Assembly (NCBI GenBank): GCA_000320545.1
Contig: ADNK01001076.1
Location: 148,501-212,500, forward strand
Direction of reading: 5' to 3'
DNA: 64,000 bases
Origin: Bigelowiella natans CCMP2755
Taxonomy: Eukaryota; Cercozoa; Chlorarachniophyceae
Positions 41,473 through 57,198 of this stretch are shown here, piece after piece (positions within the stretch are counted from its first letter, which is position 1; every line of letters starts with the position of its first letter). The translations under genes were made by a program, and so were the position numbers. The notes under the pieces were generated by a model. It saw nothing but the letters and a program-made list of their open reading frames with translations, did no database searches and was not told where the DNA came from.

Positions 41473-44252
41473 AGAAGAAAAGAAGCAAATACAACGTACA
41501 TATCGCTCATAAATAAGTATAATCTTCGAATGCAGTGCCTATTTCAACAGGCAGGATAGATGTCTAATATATAAAAATGAATTACGACTCATCATGTCTC
41601 TTTTGTTATTTTGCGTTATGAATCTCTACAGCCTCCGTGATGGACGCACCTCCCCACTCACTGCCTGAGTAATAGCGCTGGAAAAGTTGACTGAGTCCCC
41701 AGTGCTAAGACCGAAGGATTGGCCATCTATAGTATCAGAAAGGACTCGCTGGCCTCGTAGTGTCAAATGCTGAGTAGCAATCTCGACGGCAATTTCCCCC
41801 TCGATTTGTGGCGCAACCAGAGCATCGCCAAGAGAGGATATTGTATTTTCTGCCCGTGCTGAAAGTGACGTCCTTGTTGCTTTGTCCACTTCTTGTGTGG
41901 TAGTAGCAGAAGATGCAATGATGTTACCTAAACTCTCAATCGAGGAGTCGAGACCATTAGCATCACGGAATGCTTCAGAGGTGACAGCGTTTGAGTTTGA
42001 TAGGATAATGCTTGATAAGATGTCCATAGCACTATTTTGCACCACAGGGCTTATCTCTGCTGGGTCTGCATATCTCATTGCCTCCCTCACCATTTCGATT
42101 GGTGTTAACAAAGCAGAAGTCTCAGAGCCGTCATTACTCTCAATCAAAGAATGTGCTGCTTCGACCAGTTCCGCACGCGTCCTCTGAGCATCTTCTAGTA
42201 CAGCGCCATTTAGTGTACCACCCGATGTAATGATAGCTGCTCGGGTTCGTGACCGTACCTTTCAAAAGATGGGTGTTGTAGGAGGACGAAGATGAGAGGG
42301 AGATTGGGCACGCGAAATATTTAGCTCAGATATCGCTACTATTAATTCCAACACCGTGTAATACATGAGTTTCACATAAAGCATCCATACTCATAAGACA
42401 ACGAGAACTCTTTTTTAAAGCTACCGCTGCAGAAGTGCCTGCCGCAAGAACAGCGAGCGACGTTATGTCTCCGGATTGCACCCTTCTCTTGATTGTACTT
42501 GTCGTTGATTGTACATTTATTTGAACGTTTTCAGCAACCGAAATCTGCATAGACAAGTCTATATTATATGCTATACATACACTGTCCGTCTGTCCGTCTG
42601 TCCGTGTGTGATGTGTGATGTGTGATGTGGTGTGGTGTGTGTGTGTGTGTGTGTGTTTGCGGCTTTTGCCCATTATTCCTATGATGTAGCAGCACGTAGA
42701 GCTTCATTAGATAACCACTAATTCGCTGTCATCATCATATAACCTAACCTACAAATGAGAGAGCTCATGCTGCAACTCACCGTAATTTTTTCTGCTGTCG
42801 TAGTAGCGCCGAAGCTGTCGCGGATCTTTGCAATGATCACTAAGTCGGATCCTGTTGCGCCACCCTTTCCAGCGGGCAGTAGAGTCTCGACGTAGAGAGC
42901 CTGACTCCACTCAGAGACTGAGAAAAGGACAGATCTAGACGACGACGCTGCTTTCGAACTACTATTGCTACTACTGCTACCCACCCCCACTGTGGCTCCT
43001 CCTCTTTCCCGTCCTTCAAAGCGGTACATGAGCGGCATGTCAACATCTATCCAGTTTTGACATTCTAGACGGAACATTGTCGCTAGTGATACGCCAGACG
43101 CTGGAGAGGCTACACAGGAGCCAAATAAGGGAGGTGCGTTGGACTTTATCGATAACGAAGCGCTGCCCGCTGCACCGTGGCTGTTGAGTACAGTCAGCGT
43201 GAATCTGTAGAGGATATCGTGACCAGCGAGCAGACCAGGCCGCAGAACTAGATTGCTTCTCCTATTAGTTTTGGAGAGCAGATTGGCTGAATTGCTAAGG
43301 TCGATAGAGGTATCATCCACGCTCCAAAGGTAACTTAAAGATGATGATGATGATGATGATGATGAAGAAGAAGAAGAAAGGCCCTGTACAGAACCTGAGA
43401 AGATAGTAGGGGAATGACAAAAAACACGGACAGCAACCAGCAACAGTTTATGGTTAATTGATCATTACAGGTGTGGGAGAATACATAAAAGGCGAATGTA
43501 GTGAGAGAAAAAGAGAGAGCAGCATCTACCTTTTTGAAACACAATCTCATAAATTTACCAGATCTATTAAAACCACTTTCCGATTTGATATTAAATTAGC
43601 CTACCACTACATTGATCCCTTCTCCTCACAAGGAGGCCCTCCTCTTTACACACACCTTCAAATCTGAGCTTCTTATCTGTGTCAACGATATAAATACCAT
43701 CGGCACCGATCTGCGTCGATCCATGCAGTTTCAATTTTACAATTGGGATCTCGATCTTGACTGTTTTGAGCGTCACAGCTGCTGATGCATTCCTCAAGGA
43801 CCCATCTCGAGGAGAAGGCTGGCCATTGACAATTAATGTCAATCTGTATTCAGCCTCACCGAGAAGTATTGATGTCGGGAGGCTAAGCGTCGTCATGGTA
43901 GAAAGAGACGATGGAAGGGACACCTATAGTTGTAAGAACAACGTTTCGGATGAATCCCATCAATTTATCATATCTCTCTTAGCTAATTCTTATGCAAGTA
44001 AATGTATCTTTATCTTTCACAAACAAATGATGTTAGTTATATAAAAATGTGTGTGTGTGTGTGTGTGTGTGTGTGTCGTGTATATGCAACCATTGAAAGA
44101 GCACAAAATACATCAGCATGGCGACTGAGAGACTTTATGACACCACTTTTGAAAAGTGTTCCAACAATGTCAATACAAGTATTTTTTTATTTTACATTAA
44201 ACATTCATTTATTGATGGCAGTATCTGCCGACCACCATACAAAGCACCGATC

Positions 44253-44303
<51 letters not shown>

Positions 44304-44891
44304 ACCTCAGTGTAGTTCGACGAGTGCTTCATCTCGAGAATCCATTTAACAGTCCATGACCCTAGAGGATCTGTAGAAGAAGCCGCACTCATCTCTATAT
44401 TTCTGGGTTGATACAGCTGCGAATTATTTGCAGCAGCTGCTATGACAGGGATAGTTATCTCAGATCCTCCATCAATTTTCGCAACAACCGGGGGCTCTTC
44501 CACCTATTGTATGTACGTCCCGTATTTGTATCGTGCATTTCGGAGAACGAAGGGAAGAATAGGGGCTTGCATAGTAGAGCAACTACTTGTGTGTATCATC
44601 AACATTGGGATCACCCTTCTGTTTGATATTATAGGTGGGTAACTGTTGTTGCAGCGAAAAGAGAAGTAAATCAAATACAGCATGTGCACTCCTCCTCCCT
44701 TAATTATTCCCTACTACATCATAAATAACCTCGATGATGAACGTGCTGTTCAATTTGCCCGGGATTAATCTACCGTCTTTTTTAAGACGACTATATCTGT
44801 ATAACACAAACCAGGCACCACAAAATACTGCCGTCAACGTACGACATAGAAGTAGTGGTTGTGGTAACATACGCACAATATACACCACTCA

Positions 44892-44941
<50 letters not shown>

Positions 44942-45708
44942 ATAAACAATTTCAAAAGGAAAGAAGAAAATATCGTTGGAAGTAGGTTATGATAGGAGCA
45001 GTATAATCCAACTATGTAACAATAATCTCAGACAACCCTTCGCAATTGAAAGCGTAGGTATGGCCAGCTTTCAAGGTGTTTTTTGCCAGATAAAGATGTA
45101 ACTTTTCAGGTCTCTTAATGGTAATCTTATGGCTGGAAAGCTGCTGGGAGTAACTCTGTGAATTGATATCGAGGTACTGGGTGTATCCCGGCAACACCTG
45201 CGACCATCGAGCAAAACCCACTGTCGCTTGCTTACCACCTCCTCCTCCATTGTTGGAGCAGGACGGACCATGAACTTCTGGAGAGAGTTTCACGAACTGA
45301 AATAAAAAGTACCACTTATTGGAAATTGATTGTGGCAAAAAAAAGGGAGGATTCTAATTGGAAAGGAGGCACAATGTGTTTCTTCAATAAATTCATCACC
45401 CATAATAACCCTAGCAGATTATTCCCTCAAAGATAAACAAATCACTGCAGCCATTGCTCATTACCTGATCTGGCCTCGTGGAGAAGCGAAAACCGGACGG
45501 AGAGAGCACTTGAGGTAGAATGGTCGAGACCTTTATGACCTTGAGTGTTGCATTTGAAGTTTGTCCGACCCAATTCCTCACTAGAACGGCCATTGTGTGC
45601 TCACCAAACCCGAGACTACCGCATCATCATCATCGAAAAAGTGAAAAGCAATAGTGATATCACAGAAAATAACACTAGTAGGATAGATGACTGTATATGC
45701 TTTTAATT

Positions 45709-45749
<41 letters not shown>

Positions 45750-47154
45750 TTCTCCCCTCCTCCTCGTCTTCGTTTTTATTTTTTCTCTATCTCAACCTTG
45801 AGCCCTTGAGTGTAACTAGAAGATTCTTCGTGCCTGTGCCTGGAATCCTTCTGAAACTACTCTCAGAAGTACTATTATTACTACTACTACTACTACTACT
45901 ACTACTGCTGTTGGATCTTCTGAACCAAAGTACGGATTTGAATGGTCGTCCCGCTGTCCCAGTAGATGCTGTTGCGTCTAGAGTGATGTCATCGCATGTA
46001 CCGATGGTGCTCGCACCACTGAGTACTGCTGATACTACCAAATAAGGACTAGAGCTGCTTGGCAGCGGGATCTGCACTGTCCTTTCGCGTATTGCGAACT
46101 GGTTCTGGGCGAAATCACGGATTACATCACCGTGGATCTGCAGCAATGCAAATTGAGGAAGAGAACATTAGTGGCAGATTAAGATAGAAAAACTATGTGT
46201 GTACACCAACAACAATCAGAATCGTCTGCAGGTATAAAAAATCGCGTTTTTAGTGAAAAGCAGCCTACCTTGATCTTGGTGGCATTCCATCCCTGGCCAA
46301 AGAGGACTTGCAACTTCTTTCTCTCTGGCCACGTACAAGTCGGATTCTGGCCAAAATCTCCAAGGTTTATGAAAAGTATTTGGCAGTTGAGTGATTCTGG
46401 GGCCGTTGTATCCTTTGTAAACGTTAGCATTGCCCCTGAGAAATCCGAGAGATACTGAGCGTTGGCAATCTGTGTTGGCTCTCCGAGTGACACTGGCGAC
46501 GTTGTTCCAGGGCTAGACGTGTTCGGAAAGGAGAGAGAGGAGAATATTAACAATATGCGTATATTTACTTATTCAGCTATTGCAACAAATATAACACAAA
46601 TATAAGATATGATCAACTGTGAAACTCTGCAGGAGAAATATAGTAGTCACTCACCTTGCTGACGGGGTTGGTGTTGGATTTAAAGAAGGGCTACGAGATG
46701 GTACACTGGTAACCGGATTGTGAGAGGGTTGCTGGCTTGTTGGCGTCATGGATGGGCTATCTGAAATACTTGCATGAGGACTCTCAGACGGATTAGCCGT
46801 AGTAGGACTAGAAGAAGTTGGCGTTAAGGTGGTTGGGGAGCAAGTTGGAGAGCAACTAGGTGCTGATGATGTCGGAGAGCAAGTGGGAGAACAAGCGGGT
46901 GTTAAGGTTGGAGAGCAAGTTGGAGAGCAACTAGGTGCCAATGATGTCGGAGAGCAAGTGGGAGAACAACTAGGTGCTGATGATGTTGGAGAGGAAGTGG
47001 GCGAGCGTGTGGGTGTTAAGGATGGAGAGCAAGTTGGAGAGCAACTAGGTGCCAATGATGTCGGAGAGCAAGTGGGAGAACAACTAGGTGCTGATGATGT
47101 TGGAGAAGTGGGAGAGCTAGTGGTCGCAGTTTCATTCGTGTCGTATTTATACAA
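39010..47154 (-). CDS. Polycystin-1-like receptor: repeats, REJ, GAIN/GPS, membrane segments, PDZ
   Basis: Minus-strand exons: 47154-46655, 46512-46269, 46137-45797, 45615-45465, 45296-45037, 44796-44730, 44503-44306, 43923-43656, 43394-42781, 42544-42425, 42258-41650, 41427-39010. They total 5790 nt, give 1929 residues and are in phase throughout. In order: a stalk of S/P/T/C repeats (SCSPTCSPTS type). Next, a REJ region with CDDITLDATASTGTAGRPFK, YLWSVDDTSIDLSNSANLL, NAPPLFGSCVASPASGVSLA and FRLECQNWIDVDMPLMYRF, which is the egg-jelly-receptor hallmark. Then a helical GAIN region. The GPS motif CRYWDTVVQRW...THLTTF has the cleavable HL-T. About six hydrophobic segments follow, starting LFCLICIFFWIIGLLVAY. 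Last is a C-terminal PDZ domain (LGFRYDKWLRVIEITPLGQA). I see no PLAT domain after the first membrane segment, unlike animal polycystin-1. The likely role is an adhesion or mechanosensory receptor. Confidence 0.88.
41433..41475. repeat. GAA triplet repeat
   Basis: GAA/GAG triplets in the intron immediately upstream (on the minus strand) of the last receptor exon. There it also serves as the pyrimidine tract (TTC)n before the acceptor. Confidence 0.9.
44258..44300. repeat. CT microsatellite at a donor site
   Basis: Run of CT beside the receptor exon that ends at 44306. The donor GTGAGA is followed by GA repeats on the coding strand. Confidence 0.9.
44898..44940. repeat. AT microsatellite
   Basis: Long AT run in the intron between receptor exons 45037 and 44796. 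Confidence 0.95.
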
Positions 47155-47424
47155 CTAAAGAGAAGTAGTAGTAGTAGTAGAAGAAGAAGAAGAAGAAGAA
47201 GAATAAGAGGAGGGAAAAGAGAGAGAGCGAGAGAGAGAGAGTAAAAACCAAAAGGGGGTTATTGTTTCTTCCCGTCTCTGATTTTACTTCGTAGTCGCTT
47301 ATCGTTATGTTGCTTGTTGCAATGAGGTGGTCATATTCTCAACTTTTTTGAAAATTGAGAGAGCAATTTAAGTGTGGACTGAATAAAAGGAAATGGAGAA
47401 ACAAAACAATGCAACTATTACAAC

Positions 47425-51920
<4,496 letters not shown>

Positions 51921-53065
51921 CAAGAAGGGAGGAGAGATGTAGAGGTTATTCATCATAGAAAATGGTTGCTATTTCACAGTTGTGTAGTGCTTCTGCATTG
52001 TGTGCAGCATCTAGTCATGTTGAACATTCCTACCGTTAAGGAAATTGCTACTGAGGTACAATAAGCGCTGAAGATGAATGTGCGCAATGCACAGCGCATC
52101 TTTAATGCAATGCTTGGCGAGAGGGAGAGGGGATATAGTGAGCGGTAGTGCCAATGGCGGACGAGAATTGGAATAGATGTGTTGTTTGTCGTTTGCACAT
52201 CATGATGATGATGTAACTTCCTGGGTACAGTGAGATCAAAATAAATCTATGACGCAGAAGTGAAACACCATCAATTTGTCACACATGTGATTTGTGTTAA
52301 TTGTGCGTCCCCTGGAGTTGTCGTCGCCTCACCATCATGAGTGCAGTTTTGTCGCAACATGGTTTCAGCATTCAGTCGTAGGAAGTCTCGGGAAGAAGTG
52401 TGCGACAATCTATGGCCGCTATTTTCGGGAATTAATATTTCTCGGTCCACAGTCCACCAGCCCCGGGCGGGGGAGCACGCCTAAAAAGTACTTACACGTT
52501 CCCGAACATCATTTCATTCAGTTCTCTTTCAGTGTCTAAAACAACTGAACACGGGGGGGGGGAAGGAGGGGTAAAATGCACTTTTTTGTAAGTTAAAACT
52601 CGAGTTGTGCCTTGTATGGCCGAAAACAGATATTAAAAATGACCTCATTGTACTCTAAAGACGAAAATTGACATCGAGCCATTTGTCCATATATCGTCTT
52701 TCCCACCCCCAATCTTCTACCTACTGCCTATTAAAATCATATGAACCCTGCCATGGTGTTTGTGGGGGGGTATGACAGCTTGTGTTCCGCTCCGGGTTCC
52801 TTTCATTCATCGCTCATTTTGATGAGATGAATAGACGATGTGTCAATGTACACTTCTTGTCCGTTCTCCTTAGTGCATGATACTGTTATTCTCTAACGCA
52901 TAATTTTATGTTATTTGTTGTAGCATGCAGGCGCGGGAGGGAACTGTTGTTCTGCTTTCTACCTCATTCAATTTCGTTGAATTGGAGAGGTATGTCAACA
53001 AAGTGAAAAGCGTCAACTTGTTGTTATGTGTATGGTTGTTTTATATATTATGTGTATATCATATG
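51921..53065. other. Intergenic between receptor 5' end and transposon
   Basis: No supported gene. It may contain the first exons or promoter of the receptor gene. G homopolymers occur near 52553-52563 and 52767-52773. Confidence 0.4.
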
Positions 53066-53110
53066 CATGGGGTGGGAATTGAACCCTCCAGTGTGCCATA
53101 TCACACCATG
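53066..53110 (-). ncRNA. tRNA-like 45-nt module (right side of transposase)
   Basis: Read on the minus strand this folds as a closing stem CATGG/CCATG, a hairpin GTGTG-loop-CACAC and a T-arm GGGTTCAATTCCC. The T-arm contains a Pol III B-box (GGTTCAATTCC). There is no anticodon arm and no room for a normal D-arm. It lies 65 nt beyond the transposase stop, with its 3' end pointing away. Its counterpart at 55621-55666 is in the opposite orientation. Transcription is not shown; it could be a terminal structure of the element or a tRNA-derived remnant. Confidence 0.4.
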
Positions 53111-53174
53111 GTGGGTGTAATCACTACTCATGTTAATAATGGAACGTGCATGCATGCCAAAATCGATTATCACA

Positions 53175-55247
53175 TTATGTAGTTGATCCTTCATCTCGGA
53201 TTTGGTGTAATCCTGTCAAATCCCATGTGTAGTCCATCATTGTCCATCCTCTACGGGAGAACCTTGCTGCCCTGGCTTCCATGAGTTCATCTCCCAACAC
53301 TGGCTTGCAAGGTCTCATTATTTTATTCCGTATGTCATCGATTACTTGACCTTCTTCTACCATAGGATTGCGCCACGGAATTAACAACATTTCCCCCTCC
53401 ATGGCACAGAAAGCATTTGCTGTGAATCTAGATTGCATGACGTCGTTCGTTTCAATAGCATCCACTACACTACATGCCCTCTCCAAGGTTGATATGTTTT
53501 TCACTTTGTCATCGGTAGCATGTCTGTTGACAGGGAAGAGACCAGTCTTCCTCCATGCTGAACAGATTTTCTCAGGATCTGTCTTTTCAAAATCATTCCA
53601 TGCCTTTGTGATACATGAATTGAAATCAGGTTGGGAATAATGCATGGTGGGATGCTGTCGTCGCCATCGTGTGATGTGTGATCCCACAAGGCCTTTCAGG
53701 ATGGAATTGGGCCCATTATCGTTGGGCGCCAGCCATCCTGAGGTGTGTGAAGGTATGTAAACAAAATACACACGGTCGCACACCATTTCCATGTAAGCAT
53801 CGGGTATCATATGAGAATCATGTCCATCGATGATCAATATTAAAGGTCTCGTGCTTGTGCTGTTCGCTATTCTTTTGACCACACCGATGAACCCTTGTTT
53901 CGTCATGTATCCAGCTTCATTCGTGAAGAACCAGAAATCGGAACGAAGACCGAGCATGAGAGAAGAGTTTCCCCCTGTGGCGGCGGCTTGATGCACTATG
54001 CAGGGAGGGACTCTCAAACTACCATCAGCTGATGTGAAGAACAAACAGGTACTCCAAAATGGAGCTTTCTCTCCCGTCGTCCGTTCCTGTCGTTTCTCTT
54101 TCCCTCTTAGCTTGAACAGGAATTTTCGAGATTTGCCTCTAGGATCAAATCCTATTTCATCACCATACAGGAAATGCTTGGCTGCCATTTTATCGTCTTC
54201 CGGAATGCTTCCAGCACCTCGAAGGTCGTTTACGAACGACTCATATTTGTCAAAGAAAGCATTTCTGACCGCAGGCGTTGCTTTCCTGGCTCGCTTCAAG
54301 TCGATTTTGGATCCTCGTGCAGTAGTGAGTTGCAGGTGTTCACAATCGTGATCCTTGAATATTCTGTTAAGTCGTTTAATGCATCTCCCTATGTACGTTC
54401 TGTGCAGCGACATGAGGCTACTCGATCGGTCAGGATATTTTTGTTGCAAGAAACTTATGGCCATGTCACGAGCGCCGGCGCTTGTCATCGGTAGCCCCAT
54501 GTCGGCAAGGCCTGTCCAGATGCGGGCCAAGAGCATCAACTCTAGGTCCGTCAGCAGCGGCGGAAGATCGCCCCTGGACTTGGGAGCTGCATCCTTTATG
54601 AGGGATCGCAGAGTGTTATCGCTGAGCTGTGAGATGCTGTGCACGGAGTCATTAGCGCCGATGTGGTTGTCCACGGCTTCCAACACCGCTTGCAACCGGC
54701 GTCTAATGGTCCGTTCAGGCAACCGCTCAAGCCCGCGATTGCGCCTGTCATTCACTAGCTCCCGAAGTTTTGTGCCTCTAACTCGCAGCAGCAGTGCCTC
54801 TTGCATGTCGATCTCGGTCCAAGGGCGACGTAGGGGCATCCCTGAGGTGTGTATTACATGCACATCACATTGAGTTGTCCATGTTAAAAACATCTCCATG
54901 TTCACAATAGACACAGTAACATGATGTACATTGCACACATGTGACATCACGTTGTCCATGATTGTGAAAAAATTTTTCTAGTGATTGGGTTAACATGATG
55001 TTACGCTGTCGTAATTTTTTTTTGCTAGTTGGTTTGGTGCACCTATGGCTCGTCGGACGGCGACGTCGGCCCGGACCCTGCCTCTTGCTACCCCCTGGAG
55101 GCTCTTCCGTGCCTTGTAAATGGAATGGCGGGAAGTTCCGTGCTTCCGGGCTGCTGCTTCGACGGGGACACCGTCACAATGGTGATTCAGCAACGCCAGA
55201 CGGAGGGCTTCGTCGTCGCTGGACTTGCGGGTGAGTTTGTTTTTCAT
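53175..55247 (-). CDS. pogo/Tigger-type (DDE_1) transposase, two exons
   Basis: Minus-strand exons 55247-55043 and 54841-53175 join in phase 1 (donor GTGCAC, acceptor ACCTCAG) to give 623 aa. Residues about 1-45 form a helix-turn-helix DNA-binding part (LNHHCDGVPVEAAARKHGTS). A second basic helical region follows (RPWTEIDMQEALLLRV and RTIRRRLQAV), as in CENP-B/jerky relatives. The catalytic domain has FLYGDEIGFD (first Asp), LILIIDGHDSHMIPDAYMEM (second Asp) and GWLAPNDNGPNSILKGLVGS (third Asp). It ends with the usual SAWRKTGLFPVNRHAT. The frame has no stop or frameshift, so the copy may be recent or domesticated. Terminal inverted repeats of the usual sort were not found; see the flanking tRNA-like modules. 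The second frame also opens upstream of 54841, but those codons read as intron. Confidence 0.87.
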
Positions 55248-55278
55248 CACCTGTCACCATGCAAATCACAATTAGCAA

Positions 55279-55337
55279 AAAACGGCCCCCTCCAATCGCA
55301 CCCGCCAGTGGCGGGTGCGATTGGAGGGGGCCGTTTT
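55279..55337. repeat. Perfect 59-nt palindrome
   Basis: Arms 55279-55307 and 55309-55337 are exact reverse complements around one central G. The arms begin AAAACGGCCCCCTCC and end at GCACCCGCCA. It would form a 29-bp hairpin. It lies 32 nt upstream of the transposase start, between it and the tRNA-like module. Confidence 0.95.
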
Positions 55338-55620
55338 GCGTTTGGGGGTGCACACCTTGTGAATTTTCCGTTCTGAGCTCCCTTCCCAGTCCACGTAGGG
55401 TCGCCATGCGTAGACCTGGTGAGACTTCACTGTTTTGTGCTCAGACAGCACTCGATCCAAGGAACGACCGTGTTTCCACTTGGCGATGAGAGCGCAAGTC
55501 AAGTCTTCCGCTTCCTCACCAGTCTCGGGCACACGAACAGGCGGCTTCCCAGGTGCGACGTTTTCCTTGCCAGTGCGTGCCCCACCTGACGGTGCGCACA
55601 GCGTCAAGCGTCAAGCGTCA

Positions 55621-55666
55621 TGCGAGGTGCTGGGCACCACCAGGGGGTTCGATTCCCCCCTCGCAA
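55621..55666 (+). ncRNA. tRNA-like 46-nt module (left side of transposase)
   Basis: A closing stem TGCGAG/CTCGCA encloses a small hairpin GTGC-TGG-GCAC and a perfect T-arm with stem GGGGG/CCCCC and loop TTCGATT. The B-box GGTTCGATTCC (GGTTCGANTCC consensus) is intact. There is no anticodon arm, so it is not a decoding tRNA. The architecture recalls the compact tRNA-like RNAs of the mascRNA class. An AGCGTCA tandem lies directly upstream at about 55600-55620. Expression is unknown. Confidence 0.45.
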
Positions 55667-57060
55667 AAACAACAACCACACATTGCAATGCTTGGAGCGT
55701 CTCACTGAGTGGTCACTCGCACACGACCACAACGAAACGAGGAGGCACCTGTTCGGCGAGCAACAGCACCAATTCGTGCAACTTTTGTTGACGTCAGGCA
55801 AGCCAAAGGAGAGCGGCCGCGTTTGCGAGACTAAATGCGTTCAGATCGGCGTGAACCTGACAAAAACAACGCGAAACAACCACTTCCAGTCGTCATGCAA
55901 TTCGACCCCCACGTGCTCCTCACACGAACGGCGTGCAACGCATCGGAACAGGATCGACCACCTGTTTGACCACCAAGAGTGGGGAAGGACGATGACCGGG
56001 TGACACGTCGATGGCGTGAGGTGCATGGGGTTGCTTGGAAGGGCATCACGAGCGTGTTTGTGCAGGTGTCTGGAACGAGCAGGTGCTGACAGTGATCGAT
56101 GTGAGCTCAATTGACCGTTGGTTTTCGTTTGAATTTGGTGCAAAATTCAAGCAGGAAACATTGGGCAAAAGTTTGACCCTCAATTTCATCAAGTGCGACA
56201 ATCAGAAAATGACAAATTGCTGACGAAGGGAAAAAATGCGACAGATCTAGTGGGATGTGCCACCGGCAAAAACATTTCAAAAGTGGTCGGAAAATTCGGA
56301 GAATTGTTTCGGCCATGCAATGCAACAGGCCCTTGTCGCGGAAACAGTTTCGGCCATGCAAAGAACGAGATGCAACTTTTCGGCCACTGTCGGTGACACA
56401 CTTCCTAGTGCTTGTCGTGGCAGCAAGATCCAGGCCTTTTCAACTTTTTCCAACGATGCTGCAAATGATTGCGGCGAGCGATTTTGAGTTGGCTGCAATT
56501 TGCGTCATGAGCCTTTTCATCAGCGCTTTTCATTTTCTTCGGCCGATTTTTTTTCACAACTTGAATTGCCAATTTCCGTCATCTTTTTCTTGGTGGTCCC
56601 CGCTCTGATGAGGTTCCAGCACATGCAAACTTGATCAATGCTTCACTCAAATTCAAATTCAAATTCTGATGTCTTCCAACACTTTGGAAATGCAGCTCAT
56701 CATTGTCATTGTTTCATTGTTCCATTGTTGACCTTGGTTGTTCGAGTGGCTTTCTCGTGGCATCGCGCTGCGCCGATGCTGGGATGCGGAAATGGGCGGG
56801 GGGATTTTCGGTTGCGAGGGCAGCTTTCCTCCCCATCCCTGAATCACACGTTGACCGTTGGGATGGACAGACGTGTCACTCCGCTAGTCTGGCCACAGGG
56901 TGACTCAGTCAACTGACAAAGCCAGAAAGGACGCTTGGATCTGACGTGAAAGACTCTTCCCGGGTGAAGACGTTGCTCAGATTGAACAACTGACTCGAAT
57001 TGATTCACCCAGAGAAGTTTTGCACCTGATGAACTTGGACGGCAAAAAATCAATGAAACA
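55667..57060. other. Gene-poor G+C-rich island
   Basis: Low stop density gives overlapping frames of 60-127 codons on both strands. None shows a domain, and their amino acid composition is unlike the genes of the window. A repeat subunit (ending TTTGGAAATGCAG then TCATTGTTTCATTG) occurs at about 56672-56725. Confidence 0.5.
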
Positions 57061-57198
57061 ATGAAACAATGATGAAGAACCACGTTTCCAAAGTGTTGCA
57101 AGACACTTGCAGTGTGCAAAGTGCAGTGCCTTGAACTGGTTTCAGTGAGGACTGTGACTGGCAAATCAACCAGCTGGTTTGCCAAAATGGCATGACTT
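57061..57198 (-). repeat. Dispersed repeat, copy B (inverse of 17021-17160)
   Basis: The reverse complement aligns with copy A over its whole length with only scattered substitutions and no large gap. The two copies are 40 kb apart in inverted orientation. Flanks on either side do not match, so the element is about 140 nt. Confidence 0.82.

Noticed and set aside
55272-55607. 111-codon minus frame (ALIAKWKHGRSLDRVLSEHK)
   Set aside because: It looks partly protein-like, but it reads through half of the perfect palindrome and has no join to the transposase. It may be a remnant of an older element.
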